DNA from: Arthrobacter sp.
Lineage (GTDB): Bacteria; Actinomycetota; Actinomycetes; Actinomycetales; Micrococcaceae
Assembly (NCBI GenBank): GCA_030146405.1
Contig: JASLBS010000250.1
Span: 1-5,516, forward strand
DNA: 5,516 nucleotides
Reading direction: 5' to 3'
In this document: positions 1 through 5,516 of the stretch, in pieces
How positions within the stretch are numbered: position 1 is the first letter of the stretch
Layout: the number at the start of each line of letters is the position of its first letter
Made by a program: the position numbers and the translations under genes
The notes under the pieces: generated by a model
Told to the model about the DNA's origin: nothing
Database searches by the model: none
What the model saw: the letters and a program-made list of their open reading frames with translations, nothing else

Positions 1-3
1 CCC

Positions 4-15
4 CTGACCGGTCAG
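4..15. promoter_or_regulatory. Perfect 12-bp palindrome upstream of pobA, possible operator
   Basis: CTGACCGGTCAG is a perfect inverted repeat about 120 bp before the pobA start. Just downstream lie a short TCCG-G-CGGA hairpin-like element (25-33) and two AACCCT copies (20-25 and 34-39). Actinobacterial pob/pca operons are commonly controlled by IclR-type (PcaR/PobR) or other regulators that bind short palindromes, so an operator is plausible. A 12-bp palindrome can also occur by chance, and no regulator gene is present here to pair it with. The role is inferred only. Confidence 0.25.
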
Positions 16-127
16 CGAGAACCCTCCGGCGGAAACCCTGTCCCGTCCAGCACAGCCCTCGAACAACTCTGTCCACTCAGCACTCATCCCTTCAGGCTTC
101 CCCTCCTTCTGGGCTACGCAACGACGC

Positions 128-133
128 AAGGAG
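128..133 (+). promoter_or_regulatory. Shine-Dalgarno of pobA
   Basis: AAGGAG lies 4 bases before the ATG at 138. It supports that start even though the frame stays open to the left edge of the window. No clear -35/-10 pair could be recognised in 1-137. Confidence 0.7.
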
Positions 134-137
134 CAGC

Positions 138-1328
138 ATGACAGCGCGTACGACCATCACCACCCAAGTGGTCATCATTGGTGCAGGCCCTGCAGGATTG
201 ATGCTCTCGCATCTGTTGGGAACAGTAGGTGTGGACTCCGTCGTCATCGAGGCCCGTACTCGGCATGACATCTCGGAAACGGTGCGTGCCGGCATCCTCG
301 AACACGGGACCGTCAACCTCCTTGTGGACAGCGGCGTCTCGGATCGGGTCCTGCGGGAGGGAGACCGCCATGACGGCATCGAACTGCGGTTCAACGGTGA
401 AAGCTACCGCATCGACCTCAAGGGCCTCGTCGGAGAATCGGTATGGCTATACCCGCAGACCGATGTCTTCAAGGACTTGGCAGCGCGCCGCGATGCAGAC
501 GGCGGGGATGTGCGTTATGGGGTCACCGACGCTACAGTTCACGACGTCGACGGTCGACCGAAGGTGTGGTTCACGGACGCCGCAGGGGTGCACTTCGAGG
601 TTCGAGCCGACTTCGTGGTGGGCGCCGACGGATCCCGTAGCCACTGTCGAGTGCAGATCCCCGAAAGTCACCGGACATGGTACTTCCACGAGTACCCCTT
701 CGCCTGGTTCGGCATCCTCGCCGAAGCCCCCAAAAGTTCCGATGAACTCATCTATGCCACCTCCCCTGATGGTTTCGCCCTCATCAGTCAGCGCACCGAC
801 ACAGTGCAGAGAATGTACTTCCAGTGCGACCCGAAGGAGAAGGTGGCGGACTGGGACGAGGAGAGAATCTGGGCCGAATTCCGTACCAGAGTCAACGGGA
901 ACGGGTTCGAACTCAAGGAAGGGCGAATCATCGACAAGGTGGTTCTACCCTTTCGCAGCTTCGTGCACACGCCCATGCAGTACGGCGCCATGTTCCTCGT
1001 CGGCGACGCCGCGCACACGGTGCCGCCTACCGGCGCCAAGGGCCTGAACCTGGCTATCCATGACGTCAAAGTCCTCTTCGAGGGCCTGGACAGTCACTAC
1101 AACTCCGGCTCCCGGTATCTTCTGGACACCTACAGCGACCGTGCGCTGGAACGGGTGTGGAAAGCTCAACAGTTCTCCTACTGGATGACCACGATGATGC
1201 ACACCCCTGCGGACGCCGACGAGTTCTCTCGGGCACGCCAAGCGGGGGAACTGAACTCGATCGTGTCCTCCAGGTACGGCATGGCCTACCTCGCAGAGGC
1301 CTACACCGGCTGGCCACATGTGCCATGA
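138..1328 (+). CDS. pobA: 4-hydroxybenzoate 3-monooxygenase (p-hydroxybenzoate hydroxylase)
   Basis: This 396-residue cytosolic flavoprotein of the group A aromatic hydroxylases converts 4-hydroxybenzoate, O2 and NAD(P)H to protocatechuate, the substrate of the following pcaHG product. Its length matches the family (about 394). Visible motifs are the FAD-binding GAGPAG (residues 15-20), the DG motif around D164-G165, and the GD motif at G289-D290 followed by HTVPPTGAKGLNL. By alignment from memory with the Pseudomonas fluorescens enzyme, the substrate pocket is intact: Y206, S217, R219, R225, Y227, P297 and Y389 match Y201, S212, R214, R220, Y222, P293 and Y385. R50 matches the FAD-binding R44. 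The helix-H2 residues that read the NADPH 2'-phosphate (R33, Q34, Y38) are A39, R40 and D44 here, so NADH use or relaxed cofactor preference is likely (inference). The ATG is fixed by an AAGGAG 4 bases upstream. It is the first gene of the cluster, 57 bp ahead of pcaH. Confidence 0.96.
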   Translation: MTARTTITTQVVIIGAGPAGLMLSHLLGTVGVDSVVIEARTRHDISETVRAGILEHGTVNLLVDSGVSDRVLREGDRHDGIELRFNGESYRIDLKGLVGESVWLYPQTDVFKDLAARRDADGGDVRYGVTDATVHDVDGRPKVWFTDAAGVHFEVRADFVVGADGSRSHCRVQIPESHRTWYFHEYPFAWFGILAEAPKSSDELIYATSPDGFALISQRTDTVQRMYFQCDPKEKVADWDEERIWAEFRTRVNGNGFELKEGRIIDKVVLPFRSFVHTPMQYGAMFLVGDAAHTVPPTGAKGLNLAIHDVKVLFEGLDSHYNSGSRYLLDTYSDRALERVWKAQQFSYWMTTMMHTPADADEFSRARQAGELNSIVSSRYGMAYLAEAYTGWPHVP

Positions 1329-1375
1329 GGAACCTCACCGCCCTTCACCGGTCCCCACCTCAAAACCTCTCGGAC

Positions 1376-1380
1376 AGGAG
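1376..1380 (+). promoter_or_regulatory. Shine-Dalgarno of pcaH
   Basis: AGGAG sits 5 bases before the ATG at 1386. It supports the long form of PcaH with its N-terminal extension, because no in-frame ATG follows until deep in the catalytic domain. Confidence 0.65.
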
Positions 1381-1385
1381 CACCC

Positions 1386-2252
1386 ATGACGCACGAAACG
1401 ACAATTACCACCGATGAGCTCGCACCCGGCACAGGACACCACGCAAAGCAGACACCGTCGGTCGCAACCATCGAAACACAACAGGATCTCACCACCGAGA
1501 TCAACGACATCGTGGAGACCTACACACGATCGGTGCAAGGCGGTGCTGCAGTAGAAATCCAACCACGCCTGGACTACCCGCCGTATCGCAGTAGCATCCT
1601 GCGCCACCCCACCAAGAGCCTGCACCACGCAGACCCGGAGACGATCGAGTTGCACTCGCCCGCCTTCGGGCATCAGGACGTCCACCCCCTGGAAGCGGAT
1701 TTGACCATCCAGCACAACGGGGAACCTCAGGGTGAACGGATCATCGTCGCAGGCAAAGTCCTCGACGGTGACGGCCGGCCCGTCGCACACCAGTTGGTGG
1801 AAATCTGGCAGGCCAATACCTCAGGCCGCTACCTCCACAAGCGTGACCAGCACCCCGCGCCCCTGGATCCGAACTTCACGGGCATCGGCCGGTGCATCAC
1901 CGGCCCCGACGGCTCCTACCGGTTCACCACCATAAAACCCGGCGCATACCCCTGGAAGAATCACCTGAACGCCTGGCGACCTGCGCACATCCACTTCTCA
2001 TTGTTCGGTCACGAATTCACACAGCGCATCATCACGCAAATGTACTTCCCAGGCGATCAGCTCTTTGCCCTCGACCCCATCTACCAGACGATCGTCGACC
2101 AGGACGCCCGCGACCGGCTGGTCGCGACATACGACCACACCCTGACGGAGCCCGAATGGGCACTGGGATACACCTGGGACATCACCCTGACCGGTTCCAA
2201 ACGTACCTGGACCGAAAATGAAGCACTCGGCGTCGACGGGAATGAGGACTAG
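1386..2252 (+). CDS. pcaH: Protocatechuate 3,4-dioxygenase, beta subunit
   Basis: This is the catalytic, Fe(III)-binding subunit of the intradiol dioxygenase that cleaves protocatechuate with O2 to 3-carboxy-cis,cis-muconate. It works as a PcaG-PcaH oligomer in the cytosol. All four iron ligands are visible with the spacing of the Pseudomonas putida enzyme: Y149 (in WQANTSGRY), Y188 (in PGAYPW), H201 and H203 (in WRPAHIHF). The active-site arginine is R198. At 288 residues it is about 50 longer than the P. putida subunit (about 239). The extra is mainly a Thr/His-rich, low-complexity N-terminus (roughly residues 1-35) before the family-like region containing RLDYPPYRSSILRHP (61-75). The ATG has a good AGGAG upstream. 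The start is 57 bp after pobA, and the TAG stop is 4 bp before pcaG. Confidence 0.96.
   Translation: MTHETTITTDELAPGTGHHAKQTPSVATIETQQDLTTEINDIVETYTRSVQGGAAVEIQPRLDYPPYRSSILRHPTKSLHHADPETIELHSPAFGHQDVHPLEADLTIQHNGEPQGERIIVAGKVLDGDGRPVAHQLVEIWQANTSGRYLHKRDQHPAPLDPNFTGIGRCITGPDGSYRFTTIKPGAYPWKNHLNAWRPAHIHFSLFGHEFTQRIITQMYFPGDQLFALDPIYQTIVDQDARDRLVATYDHTLTEPEWALGYTWDITLTGSKRTWTENEALGVDGNED
2244..2247 (+). promoter_or_regulatory. Shine-Dalgarno deciding the pcaG start
   Basis: GAGG lies inside the last codons of pcaH, 9 bases before the ATG at 2257. Neither of the two upstream in-frame ATGs (2218 and 2242) has a recognisable ribosome binding site, so 2257 is preferred. Confidence 0.5.
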
Positions 2253-2256
2253 GCAG

Positions 2257-2823
2257 ATGAGCAACCACACCACACCCCTGGTCCCCACCCCCGCCCAGAC
2301 AGTAGGCCCGTTCTACGGGTACGCGCTGCCCTTCGCGAAGGACAACGAGCTCCTCGCCCCAGGCTCACCCGGATCCATCCGCCTTCAAGGAACCATGTAC
2401 GACGGGGCCGGTGCCACAGTGCCGGATGCGGTACTGGAAATCTGGCAACCGGACCACGACGGTGCAATCGTGCGCACAACCGGCTCCTTCGTCCGTGACG
2501 GCTACACGTTCACCGGATGGGGCCGCAGCTCCGTCGGGCACTCCGGAATCTTCACCTTCACCACCGTCAATCCCGGACCCACAGCACCACAGGCAGCACC
2601 GTTCATCTCGGTCGCCATCTTCGCCCGCGGCCTGACGAACCGGCTTTTCACCCGCATCTACCTTCCGGAGGATGAGCAAGCGCTGGCACAGGACACACTC
2701 CTGGCGTCCCTGGAACCCGAGCGCCGCACCACGCTCATCGCCCGACGAGACCCAGACGGCGGCCTCACCTGGAACATCCACCTCCAAGGCGAGAACGAAA
2801 CTGTCTTCCTGGACTTCCAATGA
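2257..2823 (+). CDS. pcaG: Protocatechuate 3,4-dioxygenase, alpha subunit
   Basis: This is the non-iron partner of PcaH. It shares the intradiol-dioxygenase fold but lacks the iron ligands, and helps shape the active site at the subunit interface. With the start at 2257 it has 188 residues, close to the family (about 200). It begins with the typical TPAQTVGPFYGYALP (11-25), and continues with VLEIWQPDHDG (59-69, the counterpart of PcaH VEIWQ), GWGRS (87-91) and IFARGL..RLFTRIY (121-135). R124 matches the substrate-contacting R133 of the P. putida alpha chain. It ends in GENETVFLDF, as in other PcaG proteins. An open frame extends upstream to an ATG at 2218, which would overlap pcaH by 35 bp, but that ATG lacks a ribosome binding site. 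The stop overlaps the pcaB start as ATGA. Confidence 0.95.
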   Translation: MSNHTTPLVPTPAQTVGPFYGYALPFAKDNELLAPGSPGSIRLQGTMYDGAGATVPDAVLEIWQPDHDGAIVRTTGSFVRDGYTFTGWGRSSVGHSGIFTFTTVNPGPTAPQAAPFISVAIFARGLTNRLFTRIYLPEDEQALAQDTLLASLEPERRTTLIARRDPDGGLTWNIHLQGENETVFLDFQ

Positions 2824-4343
2824 CCACGATGCCCACCCCCGAAAGCGGAACCGGCGAACTCGATAAGGACACCTGTACAGGCGGCGGTGACGTCGGTCTG
2901 CTCAGCCCGGTCTCCACCTCAGTACTCCGTGGCGGGCTCACAAGCGATACCGCGGTACTCACGGCCATCCTCACTGTGGAAGTGACCTGGGCCGCGGTAC
3001 TGGAAGAGGCAGAACTGGCGCCGGCAGGGTCGGCCACCATCGTCGCTGCCGCAGCCGAGCCGAGCCACTACGACGCAGCGGACATAGCGACCCGCGCCCA
3101 AGCCGGCGGCAACCCCGTGATCCCCCTCGTGGCGGACCTCCACACACGAGCCGCTGCACTGGATACATCACACGTCGGTGCCGGACGGGCCGTACATGCG
3201 TCCTTGACCAGTCAAGATGTCCTGGACACGGCGCTGATGCTGATGGCCCGAACTGGTGTCGACACACTTCTGAGGGATCTCAGAGGCACGACCGTGGCCT
3301 TGGCGGCCCTGGCCGAACGCCATGCGGACACGCTCTGCGTGAGCAGGAGTCTGAGCCAACATTCCCTCCCTTACACGTTTGGACTTCGTGCCGCCCAATG
3401 GTTCCAAGGCCTCGCTTCCGCGGGGAAGCAGTTGGAGAACCTGGTCCTCTCGGTCCAGTTCGGTGGTGCTGCCGGCACCCTCGCCGCAGGAACTGCCCTC
3501 ACGGCCGAAGCGTCCTCAACCCCTTTCAGCCTGGCGGACGCCCTGGCAGCCGGATTGGGCCTTGCCGCTGCACCCGCCCCCTGGCACACGGACCGTTCGA
3601 GAATCACCTCCTTGGGCAATACCTTGGCAACGGTGCTGGATGCGTTCGGGAAGGTCGCCTCGGACATCGTGCTCCTCGGGAGGCCCGAGATCGGCGAACT
3701 GGCAGAACCACGGGCGGCCGGACGTGGAACCTCCTCCGCGATGCCGCAGAAACAGAACCCCGTGCTGTCGGTACTGGTGCGTAGTGCAGCGCTCCAGGCG
3801 CCGCAGTTGACCGCCCAACTGCACATTGCGGCCGCTAATTTCACGGACGAACGTCCTGACGGCGCCTGGCACAGTGAATGGCCCGCCCTGCGTCAGCTCC
3901 TGTCCCTGGCCCTTGGTGCCGCCCACCATGCCCGAGAACTTCTCGAGGGCCTGCAAGTTTTCCCGGACGCGATGCTCCGTAACCTCACGCTCGCCGGTCC
4001 ACTGCTGTTGGCCGAAAGCATCAACGTCGCGGTAGCACCCCTGGTGCAGATCAAGGACGGTCGTACCGGTAAAGAGCAACTCCAAGCCGTCGTGGACCAA
4101 GCCCTGCAAGCACCACCCCTTCACCAGGGCACCACCTTTCGCAGGCTCCTCAGGGCTACTGTCCCTGTCGAGGCAGTGAGCGATACCCGGTTGGAGGAAC
4201 TTCTCGACCCGGCCGAGTATCTGGGCCAGGCACACGAAATTTCCCGTCGGACCCTAACCGCGTTCCCTGACTTCGCTTCCCCTCATGCTTCTACGGGTGC
4301 GCCCTTCCCAACTCCCGACACGAACGGACCTCGCGATGACTGA
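2820..4343 (+). CDS. pcaB: 3-carboxy-cis,cis-muconate cycloisomerase
   Basis: This member of the fumarase/argininosuccinate lyase/adenylosuccinate lyase superfamily cyclises 3-carboxy-cis,cis-muconate to 4-carboxymuconolactone in the cytosol. In order, the 507-residue product shows HASLTSQDVLDTALM (126-140, the TSQD motif of this family), SRSLSQHSLPYTFGLRAAQW (175-194), GTSSAMPQKQNP (303-314, the superfamily signature with loop serines S305 and S306, and K311 and N313), and an all-helical C-terminal part including LLLAESINVAVAP. It is longer than P. putida PcaB (about 450), mostly from an N-terminal stretch of about 20 residues and a Pro/Thr-rich tail after about residue 485. The start overlaps the pcaG stop by 4 bases (ATGA) and has no strong Shine-Dalgarno, which suggests translational coupling. 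An ATG three codons downstream (2829) is an alternative. The end overlaps pcaD by 8 bases. Confidence 0.94.
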   Translation: MTTMPTPESGTGELDKDTCTGGGDVGLLSPVSTSVLRGGLTSDTAVLTAILTVEVTWAAVLEEAELAPAGSATIVAAAAEPSHYDAADIATRAQAGGNPVIPLVADLHTRAAALDTSHVGAGRAVHASLTSQDVLDTALMLMARTGVDTLLRDLRGTTVALAALAERHADTLCVSRSLSQHSLPYTFGLRAAQWFQGLASAGKQLENLVLSVQFGGAAGTLAAGTALTAEASSTPFSLADALAAGLGLAAAPAPWHTDRSRITSLGNTLATVLDAFGKVASDIVLLGRPEIGELAEPRAAGRGTSSAMPQKQNPVLSVLVRSAALQAPQLTAQLHIAAANFTDERPDGAWHSEWPALRQLLSLALGAAHHARELLEGLQVFPDAMLRNLTLAGPLLLAESINVAVAPLVQIKDGRTGKEQLQAVVDQALQAPPLHQGTTFRRLLRATVPVEAVSDTRLEELLDPAEYLGQAHEISRRTLTAFPDFASPHASTGAPFPTPDTNGPRDD

Positions 4344-5166
4344 CCTTGCCGTGAAGGCCGTACTCCTATCACCGCCGCGACCCCTGGGTGAACGACCTCT
4401 CCTCCTCGTCGGCTCATCCTTGGGCACCTCCTCCCTGCTCTGGGATCGGGCAGCGTCCCTGCTGTGTGCCGAGTGTGACGTCGTGGCATGGGACCTGCCC
4501 GGTCATGGCGTATCACCGGTGGCCACGGAGTCCTTTGATGTCGCAGCCCTCGCCGACGCGCTGGTGAACCTCGTCGATTCCATCGCACCAGGACGGGCGT
4601 TTCACTACGCGGGAGTCTCCCTGGGAGGTGCCGTAGGACTACAACTCGGCATCGCACACGGCGAACGAGTGCAAAGCCTCTCAATCCAATGCAGTGGCGC
4701 CAAACTCGGCACGCCCGAAGGATGGCAGGAACGCGCCGCAACGGTGCGTTCTCTGGGTACCCCGGTCATGATCCAGGGTTCAGCCAAACGCTGGTTCGCC
4801 CCGGGCTTCATGGATCACCACCCTCAGCTCAGCAGCCAACTCCTCCACGCGCTGCGTGACACGGACCGTTTTAGCTACGCGTTCTGCTGCGAAGCCCTTG
4901 CATCCTTCGACGTCCACGACGAGCTCAACAGGATCCGCGTACCCACCCAGGTCATCGCCGGTGCGCTGGATGAGGTGGCCCCACCCTCCATGGCCGCGGA
5001 CATCGTGGAAGGCATCACCAGCGGCGGCGGCATCGCCACCACCGTGACGCTGGAAGGCGTCGCTCACCTGGCCCCTGCGGAAGCTCCAGCACACATAGCC
5101 GACCTCCTGCGCAACGTGATTCTCTGGGCCGAATCACACCAGGGACCGAAGGGAACAAGCATATGA
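4336..5166 (+). CDS. pcaD: 3-oxoadipate enol-lactonase (enol-lactone hydrolase)
   Basis: This 276-residue alpha/beta-hydrolase turns 3-oxoadipate enol-lactone into 3-oxoadipate, one step after PcaC. Numbered from the ATG at 4336, it shows the oxyanion-hole region GSSLGTS (26-32), DLPGHGVS (53-60), the nucleophile elbow GVSLGG with S95, the acid D212 (in GALDEVAPP) and the base H244 (in LEGVAHLAPAEAP), so the triad is complete. Length is usual for single-domain PcaD. The frame is open further upstream to an ATG at 4285, which would add 17 Arg/Leu/Thr-rich residues inside pcaB. Neither start has a convincing ribosome binding site, but 4336 gives the normal N-terminus and overlaps the pcaB stop by 8 bases, fitting coupled translation. 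It overlaps pcaC by 4 bases. In many actinobacteria this domain is fused to PcaC as PcaL; here it is separate. Confidence 0.93.
   Translation: MTDLAVKAVLLSPPRPLGERPLLLVGSSLGTSSLLWDRAASLLCAECDVVAWDLPGHGVSPVATESFDVAALADALVNLVDSIAPGRAFHYAGVSLGGAVGLQLGIAHGERVQSLSIQCSGAKLGTPEGWQERAATVRSLGTPVMIQGSAKRWFAPGFMDHHPQLSSQLLHALRDTDRFSYAFCCEALASFDVHDELNRIRVPTQVIAGALDEVAPPSMAADIVEGITSGGGIATTVTLEGVAHLAPAEAPAHIADLLRNVILWAESHQGPKGTSI
5148..5154 (+). promoter_or_regulatory. Shine-Dalgarno of pcaC inside pcaD
   Basis: GAAGGGA within the last codons of pcaD lies 8 bases before the ATG at 5163. It supports independent initiation of pcaC at the ATGA overlap rather than a fused product. Confidence 0.55.
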
Positions 5167-5516
5167 GCAGCACTACCGGAAACACTCCCAGTAACGGAAT
5201 CGTGCAACCTGATACCACCAGCCGGGACATCTACGACGGCGGCATGGCCGTCCGGCGTGAAGTCCTGGGCCATGCGCACGTCGACCGGGCCAACTCCACC
5301 ATCGACGCTTTCACCGAGGACTTCCAGGACATGATCACGCGTATTGCCTGGGGAGGTATCTGGACGCGGCCCGGGCTGACCCGGCAGATGCGCTCAGCAG
5401 TAACTCTCACCGCACTGGTGGCCCACGGCCACTGGGAAGAATTCGCCATGCACGTCCGAGCAGCCCTCACCAACGGACTGAGCCGGGACGACATCAAAGA
5501 GATCCTCCTGCAAAAC
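5163..5516 (+). CDS. pcaC: 4-carboxymuconolactone decarboxylase (3' end outside window)
   Basis: This small cytosolic enzyme of the CMD/AhpD-like family decarboxylates 4-carboxymuconolactone to 3-oxoadipate enol-lactone, linking PcaB to PcaD. The 118 residues in the window contain the characteristic YDGGMAVRREVLGHAHVDRA (24-43), the run FQDMITRIAWGGIWTRPGL (54-72), and EEFAMHVRAALTNGL (92-106), with H97 at the conserved histidine position. The frame is open to the last base. Compared with P. putida PcaC (about 130 residues, starting almost at the YDAGM motif), roughly the last 25-35 residues lie beyond the edge, and there is an extra Ser/Thr/Asn-rich N-terminus of about 20 residues. The start overlaps the pcaD stop as ATGA, with a good Shine-Dalgarno upstream. 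The N-terminal extension resembles a linker, which is of interest given the PcaD-PcaC (PcaL) fusions of other actinobacteria. Confidence 0.94.
   Translation, partial: MSSTTGNTPSNGIVQPDTTSRDIYDGGMAVRREVLGHAHVDRANSTIDAFTEDFQDMITRIAWGGIWTRPGLTRQMRSAVTLTALVAHGHWEEFAMHVRAALTNGLSRDDIKEILLQN

Noticed and set aside
229..1047. A 272-codon open frame on the plus strand inside pobA
   Set aside because: It is an out-of-frame reading of pobA with Ser/Pro/Arg/Thr-rich, motif-free translation, typical of shadow frames in high-GC DNA. pobA in the correct frame carries all family motifs.
1329..1385. Possible terminator or separate promoter between pobA and pcaH
   Set aside because: Only a weak ACCG/CGGT pairing and short AACCTC repeats are visible, with no GC-rich stem followed by a T-run and no recognisable -35/-10 pair.
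3204..3215. TTGAC-CA-GTCAA inverted repeat resembling the leader palindrome
   Set aside because: It sits inside the conserved TSQD region of pcaB, where the bases are set by the protein sequence, and it differs from the leader palindrome at its ends and centre. An operator role is not supported.
3516..4235. A 239-codon open frame on the minus strand opposite pcaB
   Set aside because: It lies wholly within pcaB, its translation matches no family I recognise, and long antisense frames are expected opposite GC-biased codons.
4285..4335. Extended pcaD start at the ATG at 4285
   Set aside because: There is no ribosome binding site, the added 17 residues are non-family sequence, and the overlap with pcaB would be 59 bp. 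The ATG at 4336 gives a normal PcaD N-terminus.
1..5516. Search for mobile elements, tRNA genes, CRISPR arrays or a defence or novel system
   Set aside because: The window is almost fully occupied by six collinear catabolic genes with clear families. I saw no transposase, long terminal repeats, regularly spaced repeats or tRNA-like structure.

Overview
The window is a compact block of co-directional plus-strand genes for aerobic breakdown of 4-hydroxybenzoate through the protocatechuate branch of the beta-ketoadipate pathway. It reads pobA - pcaH - pcaG - pcaB - pcaD - pcaC, with pcaC cut by the right edge. All six identities rest on recognisable family motifs and catalytic residues. I see no mobile element, RNA gene, CRISPR array or defence system. 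The organism is most likely a high-GC actinobacterium, plausibly in the Micrococcales (Arthrobacter-like). The grounds are the high GC, the strong GC bias at third codon positions, the tight overlaps between genes, and the actinobacterial look of PcaB, PcaG and PobA. The exact genus cannot be read from this stretch.

Layout. Positions 1-137 are a leader with a perfect 12-bp palindrome near the left edge (a possible operator) and a good Shine-Dalgarno in front of pobA. pobA (138-1328) is followed by the only real gap in the cluster (57 bp, 1329-1385), then pcaH (1386-2252). From there the genes are packed: pcaG starts 4 bp after pcaH, pcaB overlaps pcaG by 4 bp (ATGA), pcaD overlaps pcaB by 8 bp, and pcaC overlaps pcaD by 4 bp (ATGA). 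pcaHGBDC is therefore very probably one transcript with translational coupling. pobA probably reads into it, since no convincing terminator is seen in the 57-bp gap.

How the genes work together. PobA hydroxylates 4-hydroxybenzoate to protocatechuate. PcaHG opens the ring between the two hydroxyls to give 3-carboxy-cis,cis-muconate. PcaB lactonises this to 4-carboxymuconolactone, PcaC decarboxylates that to 3-oxoadipate enol-lactone, and PcaD hydrolyses the enol-lactone to 3-oxoadipate. The later steps (CoA transferase PcaIJ, thiolase PcaF), a regulator and a transporter are not in the window.

This is a well-understood catabolic operon rather than an undescribed system. The points worth a second look are: separate but overlapping pcaD and pcaC in the order of the actinobacterial PcaL fusion; replacement of the NADPH-recognition residues in PobA; an N-terminal extension on PcaH; the pcaG start choice; and the palindrome in the leader.
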